From Candidatus Gastranaerophilales bacterium (GTDB lineage: Bacteria; Cyanobacteriota; Vampirovibrionia; Gastranaerophilales; Gastranaerophilaceae): 14,332 nt of DNA. Under the pieces are notes generated by a model. It did no database searches. It worked only from the letters and a program-made list of their open reading frames with translations, and was not told the DNA's origin. The translations under genes and the position numbers were made by a program. Of the stretch, positions 1 to 7,918 are shown piece by piece; the first letter of the stretch is position 1; each line of letters starts with the position of its first letter. Location: NCBI GenBank assembly GCA_944326495.1, contig CALVEE010000170.1:1-14332 (forward strand), written 5' to 3'.

Positions 1-57
1 TTATTGTTTGGGGTAGAATATATTGTAAGGATTTGTTTTAAGAGAAAGTATGACTGA
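1..57 (+). CDS. 3' end of an upstream gene, possibly a small membrane protein
   Basis: The first reading frame is open from the window edge to a TGA at 55-57 and gives the tail LLFGVEYIVRICFKRKYD. The other two + frames stop by base 39. The stop lies inside the next gene, an 8-nt overlap that fits translational coupling in one operon. A hydrophobic stretch followed by a basic tail fits the C-terminus of a membrane protein. In aryl-polyene clusters a small membrane protein (COG4648 type) commonly precedes the acyl ligase, so that is one candidate, but 18 residues cannot prove it. Confidence 0.45.
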   Translation, partial: LLFGVEYIVRICFKRKYD

Positions 58-1501
58 TAGATTTTACGAATATTTTTTGACGGATAAATTTGATAATAAC
101 GTTATTCTTAAAGACTCTGAAAAAGAATACACGGTCAAAGATGTTAAAAATATGTTCGGAAAAGATATTGAAGGAAATGAAACTCTTAAGGATATTATAG
201 ATTTCTTAAATAAAACCGTGAATTCATCAAACGATATAATAGAGTTCAAAACCAGTGGCTCATCTGCAAATAAAAGCAAATGTATAAAAAAATCCGTTAA
301 AAACATGCTGCTGGAAAGCAAGGATATATATGAAGAGCTCGGACTGGCTGAAAATATGGAATTTATCTCTACAACAACGCTTAAACATATTTTCGGTATG
401 TGTTTCCATTTTATTTTGCCTTTAAATACCGGCTCAGTGATAAACATTGAAAGAATTAATTATCCGGAAGATATCAAGGTAGAAAATGCCGTACTTATTA
501 CCTCGCCTTCTTTTTTAGACTCATTAAGAAAGTATGATGCAGATGTTGTTGTAAAACCTAAAGTTATTATAAGCGCAGGCTCAAAGCTGAAGGATGAAAC
601 ATACAGCTATGCTTTAACAATAGCAGAGCGCGTAATAGATTTGTACGGAAGTACGGAGACAAATTCAATCGGCTACAGGGAAAGTCCTGAATCTTCTTTG
701 ATTAAACTATTTAAAGGCATCAAAATTTTATCTGCCAGCGAATATGGCACAACGCTTTCAACTGCATACTCATATGACCCTGTTCAGGAAATCGGCGACA
801 AAGTAAAGATTTGCGGAGATAAGATTGAACTGCTCGGAAGATGCGACAGGGTTTTAAAAGTGCATGAAAAAAGAATTCTGGCGGATGATATTGAAAATGA
901 AATCAAAAAAAACGACTTAATAAATGAGTGTTTTTGTATAGAAACCGGGGGAAAAATCGGCGCTGCAACAGTTTTAACAAAAGCAGGACAGGATTTTATT
1001 ATTAAAAATGGAAGTTCTGAACTCTCTAAGATTTTAAAGTCAAATCTTAAAGATAAATTCGAGGTAATCCCGCAAAGGTGGAGATTTCTTGATGAACTTC
1101 CTAAAAACGAGCGCGGAAAGGTTGATGTAAAAAAAATCAAAGAACTTTTTGAGCTTAATTTGAGTTTTCCGCTTATCCTTTCAAGAATTCACAGCAAGGA
1201 TTATGCAGAATATGAGCTTTGTTTTTTAAGAAGCAGTAATTTTTTTCAGGGGCATTTTGAGGGAATGCCTATTTTAGCGGGTGTTGTACAATTTTTCTAT
1301 GCAGATTATTTTATTAAAGATGCATTTGATATTGAATGCAGGCAGGGGCAGATTAGAAGAGTTAAGTTTTCTAATATAATAAGACCGGACAAAGTTGTTA
1401 TACTCAGGCTCAAAAAAAACGAGACAGGAGTGAATTTTAAGTACGAAGATGACGAACGAACATATTCAAGCGGAATTTTCCCGTTGAAGAGTTATTTATA
1501 G
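50..1501 (+). CDS. Fused AMP-forming acyl ligase and ApeI/FabZ-like hotdog dehydratase
   Basis: This 483-residue protein has two domains. Residues about 1-370 are a compact ANL-type ligase: a Ser/Gly/Lys-rich nucleotide loop FKTSGSSANKSK (66-77), the adenylation motif DLYGSTET (197-204), the hinge motif ELLGRCDRVLKVHEKR (260-275), and a C-terminal ERGKVD with the presumed catalytic Lys357. Residues about 371-483 are a hotdog-fold dehydratase with FFQGHFEGMPILAGVVQ (398-414), where His402 matches the FabZ catalytic His. The FabZ catalytic Glu position appears to be Phe416, while the PILxGVxQ form resembles ApeI-type dehydratases. The likely role is to activate an aryl or acyl acid as adenylate/thioester and to dehydrate 3-hydroxyacyl intermediates during polyene or lipid synthesis in the cytoplasm. 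The start is the ATG at 50, overlapping the upstream stop, with a weak AGAGAAAG ribosome site. The ligase part is shorter than a typical ~500-residue ANL enzyme. The two activities are, to my knowledge, separate genes (apeH, apeI) in the classical APE cluster. Confidence 0.85.
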   Translation: MTDRFYEYFLTDKFDNNVILKDSEKEYTVKDVKNMFGKDIEGNETLKDIIDFLNKTVNSSNDIIEFKTSGSSANKSKCIKKSVKNMLLESKDIYEELGLAENMEFISTTTLKHIFGMCFHFILPLNTGSVINIERINYPEDIKVENAVLITSPSFLDSLRKYDADVVVKPKVIISAGSKLKDETYSYALTIAERVIDLYGSTETNSIGYRESPESSLIKLFKGIKILSASEYGTTLSTAYSYDPVQEIGDKVKICGDKIELLGRCDRVLKVHEKRILADDIENEIKKNDLINECFCIETGGKIGAATVLTKAGQDFIIKNGSSELSKILKSNLKDKFEVIPQRWRFLDELPKNERGKVDVKKIKELFELNLSFPLILSRIHSKDYAEYELCFLRSSNFFQGHFEGMPILAGVVQFFYADYFIKDAFDIECRQGQIRRVKFSNIIRPDKVVILRLKKNETGVNFKYEDDERTYSSGIFPLKSYL

Positions 1502-1510
1502 GAAGAAATT

Positions 1511-1921
1511 ATGAAACAAATAATCACGAAAACCCAAATAAAAGTACCATTCTATGATTTAGACCCGATGAATATTGTCTGGCACGGAAATTATGTTAAA
1601 TATCTTGAAGAAGCAAGGTGCGATTTTTTCAGCAAGCTAAAATATACATACGATGACATGTACAAAGACGGGATTATGTATCCGATTGCAAAAATGGATT
1701 TGAAATTTATAAAATCCGCGAAATTCGGCGAAAATTTGAGAGTTGAATGTATCCTTAAAGAGCTTGAACCTGCAATAATTATTAAATATAATATCTATTC
1801 GGGTGAAGAAAAAATACTCACAGCAAGTACAATGCAAATGGCGGTGAGTGTTAACAGCGGAGAGACTGTTTACAATGCACCGGAAAGATTAGTTAAAGCA
1901 ATAGAGGATTATGATGAATAA
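1511..1921 (+). CDS. 4HBT-family acyl-CoA/ACP thioesterase (YbgC/FadM/ApeK-like)
   Basis: A 136-residue single hotdog domain, the usual length for 4-hydroxybenzoyl-CoA thioesterase-like enzymes. The family motif is clear at residues 15-36: YDLDPMNIVWHGNYVKYLEE, with Asp18 at the position of the catalytic Asp of the Pseudomonas enzyme, followed by the AR of the active-site helix. It would hydrolyse an acyl thioester (CoA or ACP) in the cytoplasm. GGAAG at 1501-1505 overlaps the stop of the ligase gene and sits 5 nt before the ATG, so the two genes are coupled. Its place between a ligase/dehydratase and a LolA-like gene matches apeK of aryl-polyene loci. A housekeeping YbgC-type role is the alternative. 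Confidence 0.85.
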   Translation: MKQIITKTQIKVPFYDLDPMNIVWHGNYVKYLEEARCDFFSKLKYTYDDMYKDGIMYPIAKMDLKFIKSAKFGENLRVECILKELEPAIIIKYNIYSGEEKILTASTMQMAVSVNSGETVYNAPERLVKAIEDYDE

Positions 1922-2423
1922 AAAAGTTTTAGGAATAATATTTTGCAGCTTAGCTGCGATTTCAGTTCAGGCCAATGTATTTGACTATCCGGATAAGCTT
2001 GAAAATATCGCACCAAAAATTCCGGAATACGGGAGTGTTTCCTGTAAATTTGTTCAGGAAAGATTTTTACCTAAGTCAGATATTATGCTTAAGTCATCTG
2101 GAGATTTTAAATATGAAAAAGACAAAGGTGTTACATTCTATACAATCTATCCGATAAAAAGCACCTCATCTTATACATCAAGAGAGTATAAACATATTAA
2201 TAACGTAATTTCAGCAATATCCAATAAGTCTTATTCTAAGCTTGAGAAGGATTTTCAATTTTTCTATGAGGATGGCTGGAAATTAGGTCTGGTGCCGAAA
2301 AAAGAGTCGCAAACAAGCAAATATCTAAAATCAATTGAAATAGAAGGCAACCCTGATATGATAACCCGTATAGTTATACAAACAGTTGATTCCGGGAAAA
2401 CAAATATCAGATTTAAGAATTGA
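1914..2423 (+). CDS. Secreted LolA-like outer-membrane lipoprotein carrier family protein (ApeL-like)
   Basis: About 169 residues. It begins with a Sec signal peptide: Lys-Lys, the hydrophobic core VLGIIFCSLAAISV, and a VQA/N cleavage site about residue 20. There is no lipobox Cys at the cleavage point, so the product should be a soluble periplasmic protein. The mature part (YGSVSCKFVQERFLPKSD, then LKSSGDFKYEKDKGVTFYTI) follows the LolA pattern of an F-Q-E-R strand followed by a G-x-F-x-Y strand. LolA proteins chaperone lipoproteins or acylated molecules across the periplasm. In APE clusters a LolA-like protein accompanies the export genes. Two adjacent ATGs (1911 and 1914) are possible; GAGG at 1904-1907 is 6 nt from 1914 but only 3 nt from 1911, so 1914 is preferred. 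The gene overlaps the thioesterase stop by 8 nt. It is the last gene of the operon and converges on scpB; no convincing terminator is visible in the 93-bp gap. Confidence 0.75.
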   Translation: MNKKVLGIIFCSLAAISVQANVFDYPDKLENIAPKIPEYGSVSCKFVQERFLPKSDIMLKSSGDFKYEKDKGVTFYTIYPIKSTSSYTSREYKHINNVISAISNKSYSKLEKDFQFFYEDGWKLGLVPKKESQTSKYLKSIEIEGNPDMITRIVIQTVDSGKTNIRFKN

Positions 2424-2516
2424 TAAAACGGAATTTCTCACTTGCCCGATATCAGCAGCAGTGTGCAGCTTGCTCCGCAATTTGTTTCCGGGAAAACGAA
2501 AGAAGTTCTACACTCT

Positions 2517-3029
2517 TTATTCGTTATCTTTAACGCCTTTATCAATGTTTAAAGTTTTAACCAGTGCTCTAATATCGCCTTTAAGCTTAAAATACTCGGC
2601 GAATTTTGGCGTAGTTTTAATATTATAAGACCTTCCGTTTTTATCCTTATGCCTTGAAATCAATCCTTTTTCAATAAGTTCCTGAACATGTTCATACGCA
2701 TTAGAACCTCTAATTTCTTTGAGCAAAGACTGCCGGATAGGTTCTTTCAGGGCTATAACCGTTAATGTCTTTAAAACAGGCGGTTTCAATTCAACAGGGC
2801 AAAGTTTCTCTACTATATCCAAATGTTCCTGTTTAACCTGCAAGATATAACCATTCTCATCATCAATCTCTAAAGCGCCGTCACGGGACGCGTAATCCAT
2901 AATTAACTCCAAAAGAGCTTCCTCAACTTTTTCCGGTTCTTCTTCCAGAATTTCAGCAATATCCTTAATCTGTAAAACCTTTGCTGTTACAAACAAAACA
3001 GCTTCAATTCTTGATTTTAACTGTTCCAT
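2517..3029 (-). CDS. scpB: Segregation and condensation protein ScpB
   Basis: A 170-residue winged-helix protein of the Smc complex; it binds the C-terminal part of the ScpA kleisin and helps regulate the SMC ATPase on the nucleoid. The first winged helix is at about residues 1-80 (LKSRIEAVLFVTAKVLQIKD). The second carries the ScpB signature TLTVIALKEPIRQSLLKEIR (88-107) followed by GSN, and ends with GRSYNIKTTPKFAEYF (132-147). The length is near the short end of the family. Its ATG shares one base with the scpA stop (TAATG at 3031-3027), a classic coupled arrangement. GAGG lies about 10 nt upstream inside scpA. It is the last gene of the smc operon. Confidence 0.95.
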   Translation of the reverse strand: MEQLKSRIEAVLFVTAKVLQIKDIAEILEEEPEKVEEALLELIMDYASRDGALEIDDENGYILQVKQEHLDIVEKLCPVELKPPVLKTLTVIALKEPIRQSLLKEIRGSNAYEHVQELIEKGLISRHKDKNGRSYNIKTTPKFAEYFKLKGDIRALVKTLNIDKGVKDNE

Positions 3030-3838
3030 TATGCACTCACCTCATCTTGAGCTATTTCCGGCACAGCTCTTTTAACCACATACAAATCAGAGTAAAACTC
3101 ATCCTGCTCCAAATCATAATCCCCTTCTGCGGTTAAAAATAAAAGCGAAATATAAGCGCTAATTCTATCCATTCCCAGAAGCGTAAGTTCATTAAGCTCA
3201 ATTTTATCCTGCCGGCTTAAAATCTCTGAAAGATTTGCTTTCAGTCTTTCTACCCCGTTTTCAATATACTCATCATGCGCAAGATTAATAATATCTTCAG
3301 GTGAAAGTCTTGCATAGTTTTGAACCCTTCTTTTAGCACGTTCATGTGCATTTTTTAAAGACTGCTTTTTATCAAGCATCTCATAGAATTCCAACTGGCG
3401 GATTAAATCACGCAGGGTTACAACTCTGTTATGATTAAGCCTTACGCTTGTCCTTCTCTGCAAAACTTCATCAATCGAAATAACATTGTTAGTAGGAATA
3501 TACTCTTCTTCATACTCTAAAGGAGTATCATCATCATAATTAAAATCTTCCTCATGCTGCGGCTCAAAATCTAATACATCCAGCCCTTCCAGCACATTGG
3601 ACTTTAGTTTCAAAAGGATAGCGGCAAAAAGAAGCGTTCTTCCGGTAAGCCTTAGGTTTTGAGCCTTTGACTGGAACAGGTGCATCAAATACTTATCCGT
3701 AACCTCTACAATATCAACATTCCACGGGTCAATTTTACCCTGTTTTGCAAGGTTTACCAGAATCTCAATCCCGTCGACTTCCGCTTCCTGAACGAATTCC
3801 TGCTGCTTATTCAAACTTTCGATATTATTTACTGACAT
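3029..3838 (-). CDS. scpA: Segregation and condensation protein ScpA (kleisin)
   Basis: A 269-residue kleisin that bridges the two Smc heads and binds ScpB. The N-terminal Smc-neck binding region reads VDGIEILVNLAKQGKIDPWN (about residues 21-40), followed by VDIVEVTDKYLMHLF. Most ScpA proteins have FEGPLDLLLHLI here; the DGIELLVxLAxxGxIDPWxVD version is what I associate with cyanobacteria. The central acidic linker (about 90-115, FEPQHEEDFNYDDDTPLEYE) is followed by helices. The C-terminal winged helix is at about 205-260 (IELNELTLLGMDRISAYISL). The ATG at 3838 has no good Shine-Dalgarno close to it; an AAAGG lies roughly 18-20 nt upstream, so translation may depend on the preceding gene 30 bp away. 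It is separated from smc by the ORF6N-domain gene. Confidence 0.95.
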   Translation of the reverse strand: MSVNNIESLNKQQEFVQEAEVDGIEILVNLAKQGKIDPWNVDIVEVTDKYLMHLFQSKAQNLRLTGRTLLFAAILLKLKSNVLEGLDVLDFEPQHEEDFNYDDDTPLEYEEEYIPTNNVISIDEVLQRRTSVRLNHNRVVTLRDLIRQLEFYEMLDKKQSLKNAHERAKRRVQNYARLSPEDIINLAHDEYIENGVERLKANLSEILSRQDKIELNELTLLGMDRISAYISLLFLTAEGDYDLEQDEFYSDLYVVKRAVPEIAQDEVSA

Positions 3839-3868
3839 ATATATATTCTAATTTATACCTTTTATAAT

Positions 3869-4258
3869 TTAATCCTCTGTTTTAATGAAACCAACCTTCA
3901 CCGGCTTTGTCCTGTCCATTAGTAAATCTATTGCCTGATGAATTTCTTTCATATCTTCTTTATAATCTTTACTATGTTCGATAAAATAATGTTCCAATTC
4001 CGCAACTCTTTTAGCTAAATCTTTGTGTTTCATACTTCTAAACCGGTCACAATTTGTGACCAGTTCATTTTGCTCTTCATTTGTTAACTGAAACATAAAA
4101 TCAGCAGGAAAACGTTTAATATTACGTTTCACTGATTGATTAAGTTTTTTAGTTTCTATTCCATACAACTCGGCTAAATCTCTATCAACCATAACTCTTT
4201 TATTTCTGATTGTGAAAATCTTCTGTTGTAATATGTCAATAGTTATAACTTCATTCAT
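3869..4258 (-). CDS. ORF6N-domain protein, apparently internally shortened
   Basis: A 129-residue protein. Residues 11-78 are an ORF6N domain, a DNA-binding module common in phage antirepressors and in mobile genes of gut bacteria: IFTIRNKRVMVDRDLAELYG (14-33), then LNQSVKRNIKRFPADFMFQL (39-58) and NELVTNCDRFRSMKH (64-78). After KH one expects the conserved block with an AFTEQGVAMLS-type motif. Instead the protein jumps to a typical C-terminal tail, DLAKRVAELEHYFIEHSKDY (80-99), ending DLLMDRTKPVKVGF (111-124). The frame stays open, so it looks like a clean in-frame internal deletion near 4020-4030 rather than a frameshift. It starts 15 bp after the smc stop with an AGAGAG ribosome site and is in the smc-scpAB transcription unit. 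The family is usually accessory. Whether the short form is functional or a decaying moron gene cannot be told from sequence. Confidence 0.8.
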   Translation of the reverse strand: MNEVITIDILQQKIFTIRNKRVMVDRDLAELYGIETKKLNQSVKRNIKRFPADFMFQLTNEEQNELVTNCDRFRSMKHKDLAKRVAELEHYFIEHSKDYKEDMKEIHQAIDLLMDRTKPVKVGFIKTED

Positions 4259-4273
4259 TCTCTCTGTTATCCA

Positions 4274-7200
4274 TTAATCTCTTATTTTAACCCCTGTAAC
4301 CTTTGAAATCCCTTTTTCTTTCTGTGTTACGCCTATAGTTCTGTTTGCGGATTCAATCATAGGTTTTCTGTGGCTAACGACAATAAATTGTGTAGAATCA
4401 GACTGTGATTGAACGATATGCGCTAATTTTTCTACATTAATACCATCTAAGCTTGCATCCACTTCATCAAAAGCATAAAAAGGAGCTGGCATGTATTTTT
4501 GGATTGCAAACACGAACGAAAGTGCCGTAAGCGCTTTTTCGCCCCCGGACATCCCTGCAAGCCGCTGTTTCTTTTTATCTCTTGGCTGTGCTTCAATATC
4601 AAGCCCGCCCTCAAAAGGCTTTTCCTCGTTTTCCAGAATTAAAGTTCCTTCACCGTCAGAGAGCTTGTGGAAAATATCCTTAAAATTTTCATTAATAACA
4701 CTGTAAGTTTTAAGGAAAGTCTCCTTTTTCAAATCCTCATAACCCTTCATTCTCTCTAAAATCTGTTCTCTTTCCCTGCTCAAAGTTTCTATCTGTCCTT
4801 CGAGTTCTTTCTGGCGCGCAGACACAACTTCAAAATCCTCCAGAGCTTTCATATTTACAGCGCCCATCTCATCCATCCGCCTCTGCAATTTTTGAATACG
4901 GGAAGTAATCTCATCAATAGACATTTCTACGGGCGTAAGCTCATTAACATTTACTCCCGCTTCTGTTAGTATATTCTTTGTCTCTTCAAGCATAGGCTCT
5001 AATTCACGCCTTCTGGCTTTGAAAGATTCTATCTGTTCCGCAATCTTTTCTATATCAGAAGCATTAAGGTTTTTCTGCGTTTCAATCTCAACCAGATCCT
5101 TATTAATATCATCTCTCTGTTTTAAAAGCTCGCCTAATTTCTCTGTAATCTCTTTTATCTGTTCTTCAAGAGCTTCCAGCTCAATATTTAGCCCCTTAAT
5201 CTCTTCTGCAAATTTTGCCTTCTCAAGCTCCAGTTCCTTATTTGAAGCCACCGTTTTTTCTATTGTATCCTGCTGTGTTGTTATAGTAGATTTAATAAAA
5301 TCAATTCTCTGATGCATACCGTCAATTTCATGTTCAGCATCTGCCATATTCTTTTCATAACGCTTAATCTCTGCTTCCACACCTGCGGTCTTTTCTTTTA
5401 AATCTTTTAAATCCGCATCATTCATTAACTTTTCAACTTCTGATATTTCAGTCTGTAAGTTTGTTATTTTTTCTGAAATTGAAATATGCTCTTCTTCTAT
5501 CTTATCTAATGTTTTTTCGATAGAGCTGATTTCCGGCTCTGTTTGGGTAATAAATTCTTTTCTTTCATCAATATTTTTTTGATTGTTCTCAAAACTGACC
5601 TCTAAATTAGTAAGCTCTAATTTGGCCTTATTCAATTCTGTAGTTGATGCGGAATTCTTACTCCTTACATCCTCCATCTTTGCTTCTAAATTCGAGCGTT
5701 TGGAAATAAGCGCTGCATATTTGCTCTCCATTTCCTTAAGCCTTGCCCTGAATGTATCTAATTCGCTGTCAGAATTCTGTGAGAATTTTAATCCGCTTTT
5801 CCTGACAGCTCCGCCTGTAATAGAGCCGGATTTCTCGAACAAATCGCCGGATAACGTAACCATACGGTATTTTCCGATTAATTTATTTGCAACAGAGCGG
5901 TCTTCAACAACAAGGGTTTCTCCGACTGCATAATAAAACGCATTCAAATATTCATCATCAAAATCAATCAGGTTTATTGCAAAATCAATAACCCCTTTTT
6001 CTTTTGGCAGATTTAAACTTTTCGGGCATCTGACAATCTTATTCAGCGGAACAAAAGTAGCTCTTCCTGCATTAGCTGATTTTAAAAGTTCAATACAAGT
6101 TGAAGCCGTATGTTCATCGTCTACTACAATATGAGACATTCTGCCACCGACTGCAATCTCCATAGCCGTAGAATACTCCTCATCCACACGACCGAGCTTC
6201 ATCAGAGGTGCATGCACACCCTGAATGTTTGCATTTATAACTGTATCAACCGCACGTCCGAGGTTAGCTTCTTCGTTTGCATTCTTAATCGCCTCAAGCT
6301 GGTATATCTTCTTACGCGCTGCCTGAAGGTCATAGTCCATGTCTGTGATTTCATTTTTAGTCTTGTCCAAATCATTTAATGTATTTTTAAGGATAATCCT
6401 GAAATCGTCAACTTCTTTAGTAAGTTCTTCTATCATTAACTCCTTAGAACTTTTTGTTTCGGAGAAATTTGTTTTAAAAGTTTCTAACTCTGCAAGTTTT
6501 TCTTTAGCTTCCTCAAGAGCCTTCTTCTTTGCCGATAAATCAGCCTCTAAAGGCGCCTGCCTCTGGATAAGTTTTGTCTCTTTATCCTGAATATCTTCGA
6601 GCTCTTTTCTTAAATTATTTCTCTTCTCAATATGTTTTTCAGCAGTTTCATTAAGCCCTGACATATCTTCAAGGATTTGCTTTAAATTGTTTTTCTCCTC
6701 TTCTATTTTGGCTTCTATATTTTTTATCTCATCCTGCTTTAAAGAAATTTTCAGCTCAAAATCTTTAATTTTACCCCTTTGAACCTCAATCCCGTTTTTA
6801 TTGTTTTCAATCGTTTTTAAATTATCCTGAATTTGTTTATCAGAATAAATTATTGAAGAATTCTTTCTTGAAACAGCCCCCTTAATTTCCTCTGCTTTTT
6901 GTTTCAGCTCAAGCTGGTGTCCTTCGCCTTTTTCCGTAATGGTTTTTGAGATTTCATCATACTTTTCTTTGATTAACTTTAAGCGCTCTTCAATATCTTT
7001 TGATTTTAATTCTTCTTCTTTTTTCTTTTTTGTAAATTCAAGAATATTTTCATGCGCTTTTTCTAAGTTTCTTCTCAAATCAAAAAACTTAACAGTATTA
7101 ATCTGGCTCTCAAGCCCGGTTTTTTCATCTTTAAGTTTCTGATACTTTAAAGCCGCCTCTTTTTCTTCTTTAAGCTGTTCTAAGCGCGCATTTACTTCAT

Positions 7201-7765
7201 TCAAAATAAGGCTGGAATTAACGACTCTTTTTTCAACTGTTTCAAGCTCGCCTGTAGCCTGCTCTATACGCCTGTCAAAGTCTGCAACGCCCGCGATTTC
7301 GTCAATAATTTTGCGCCGTTCTCCGGGGGTGCAGTTTGTAATACTCATCACGTCACCCTGCATCATAACGTTATAACTGTTCGGGGTTATATTATATTTC
7401 TCTAAAATGGAATGAATATCAGATAGTGTTGCGACTTTATCGTCAAGATAATAAATACTGTTGTAACCTTGAGATGATTTTCTAATTCTTCTTCCGACCG
7501 AAAAATCCCCATCCTCTGTCTCCCCGAAGGTCACTTTTACAAAAGCTTCATTACGCTTATTATATGTTGAAATAAGCTGGGAAATCTTTTCAGCTCTTAA
7601 AGTTCTGCTGGTAGAAAGTCCGAGTGCAAAGAGGATACTGTCAATAATATTACTCTTTCCTGACCCGTTAGGTCCGGAAATAGTAGTAAAACCTTTTAGC
7701 ATCGGTATATCGACCTTATTCGCAAACGACTTGAAATTGTCGATTTCGAGCTGTTTTATATACAT
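4274..7765 (-). CDS. smc: Chromosome segregation ATPase Smc
   Basis: Full-length 1163-residue SMC ATPase, the core of bacterial condensin that loops and segregates the chromosome. The N-terminal head begins at MYIKQLEIDNFKSFA and has Walker A GPNGSGKSN (31-39, Lys37). The first coiled coil spans about 165-500 and is rich in E, K and L. The hinge lies at about 505-660 (GVHAPLMKLGRV, ending in DLFEKSGSITGGAVRKSG with the conserved Gly-rich patch). The second coiled coil spans about 665-1040. The C-terminal head carries the ABC signature LAGMSGGEK (1069-1077), Walker B PFYAFDEVDASLD (1095-1107, Asp1100 and Glu1101) and the switch VVSHRKPMI. All catalytic elements are intact and the length is normal. 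The ATG at 7765 has a GAGGATAGG ribosome site directly upstream. It is the first gene of the operon with the ORF6N gene, scpA and scpB. Confidence 0.98.
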   Translation of the reverse strand: MYIKQLEIDNFKSFANKVDIPMLKGFTTISGPNGSGKSNIIDSILFALGLSTSRTLRAEKISQLISTYNKRNEAFVKVTFGETEDGDFSVGRRIRKSSQGYNSIYYLDDKVATLSDIHSILEKYNITPNSYNVMMQGDVMSITNCTPGERRKIIDEIAGVADFDRRIEQATGELETVEKRVVNSSLILNEVNARLEQLKEEKEAALKYQKLKDEKTGLESQINTVKFFDLRRNLEKAHENILEFTKKKKEEELKSKDIEERLKLIKEKYDEISKTITEKGEGHQLELKQKAEEIKGAVSRKNSSIIYSDKQIQDNLKTIENNKNGIEVQRGKIKDFELKISLKQDEIKNIEAKIEEEKNNLKQILEDMSGLNETAEKHIEKRNNLRKELEDIQDKETKLIQRQAPLEADLSAKKKALEEAKEKLAELETFKTNFSETKSSKELMIEELTKEVDDFRIILKNTLNDLDKTKNEITDMDYDLQAARKKIYQLEAIKNANEEANLGRAVDTVINANIQGVHAPLMKLGRVDEEYSTAMEIAVGGRMSHIVVDDEHTASTCIELLKSANAGRATFVPLNKIVRCPKSLNLPKEKGVIDFAINLIDFDDEYLNAFYYAVGETLVVEDRSVANKLIGKYRMVTLSGDLFEKSGSITGGAVRKSGLKFSQNSDSELDTFRARLKEMESKYAALISKRSNLEAKMEDVRSKNSASTTELNKAKLELTNLEVSFENNQKNIDERKEFITQTEPEISSIEKTLDKIEEEHISISEKITNLQTEISEVEKLMNDADLKDLKEKTAGVEAEIKRYEKNMADAEHEIDGMHQRIDFIKSTITTQQDTIEKTVASNKELELEKAKFAEEIKGLNIELEALEEQIKEITEKLGELLKQRDDINKDLVEIETQKNLNASDIEKIAEQIESFKARRRELEPMLEETKNILTEAGVNVNELTPVEMSIDEITSRIQKLQRRMDEMGAVNMKALEDFEVVSARQKELEGQIETLSREREQILERMKGYEDLKKETFLKTYSVINENFKDIFHKLSDGEGTLILENEEKPFEGGLDIEAQPRDKKKQRLAGMSGGEKALTALSFVFAIQKYMPAPFYAFDEVDASLDGINVEKLAHIVQSQSDSTQFIVVSHRKPMIESANRTIGVTQKEKGISKVTGVKIRD

Positions 7766-7793
7766 CCTATCCTCATTCCCCTTTATTTTTTAT

Positions 7794-7822
7794 ATTACAC
7801 ACTAAAAACCGTCATGTGTCAA
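7794..7822 (-). promoter_or_regulatory. Sigma-70-type promoter of the smc operon
   Basis: On the - strand a perfect -35 TTGACA (7822-7817) is followed after exactly 17 bp by TGTAAT (7799-7794), five of six matches to TATAAT. Transcription would start near 7787, about 22 nt before the smc ATG, leaving room only for the ribosome site. No operator is evident. This is the clearest promoter in the window. Confidence 0.75.
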
Positions 7823-7845
7823 TGATTAAGAAACATAACACCGAA

Positions 7846-7884
7846 AAATAACTCCGGTGATAAAATTGCCGGTGATTGTTATTT
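7846..7884. repeat. Small inverted repeat containing two CCGGTGAT direct repeats
   Basis: AAATAAC (7846-7852) and GTTATTT (7878-7884) are a perfect 7-bp inverted repeat. Between them CCGGTGAT occurs twice, 15 bp apart, beginning about 7854 and 7869. It lies about 25 bp upstream of the smc -35 box, so it could be a binding site, but it has no recognisable match and may be chance. Confidence 0.3.
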
Positions 7885-7918
7885 ATCTTGTTCTCATATT
7901 TTTCCTGCGGGGTACATT

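Noticed and set aside
2390..2497. Direct repeat TTCCGGGAAAAC at 2390 and 2486
   Set aside because: Twelve bases only, one copy inside the end of a gene; no inverted arms or transcription signal to give it meaning.
2386..2628. 80-codon + strand frame between the LolA-like gene and scpB
   Set aside because: It overlaps the ends of both real genes, lacks a ribosome site and its second half is antisense to scpB.
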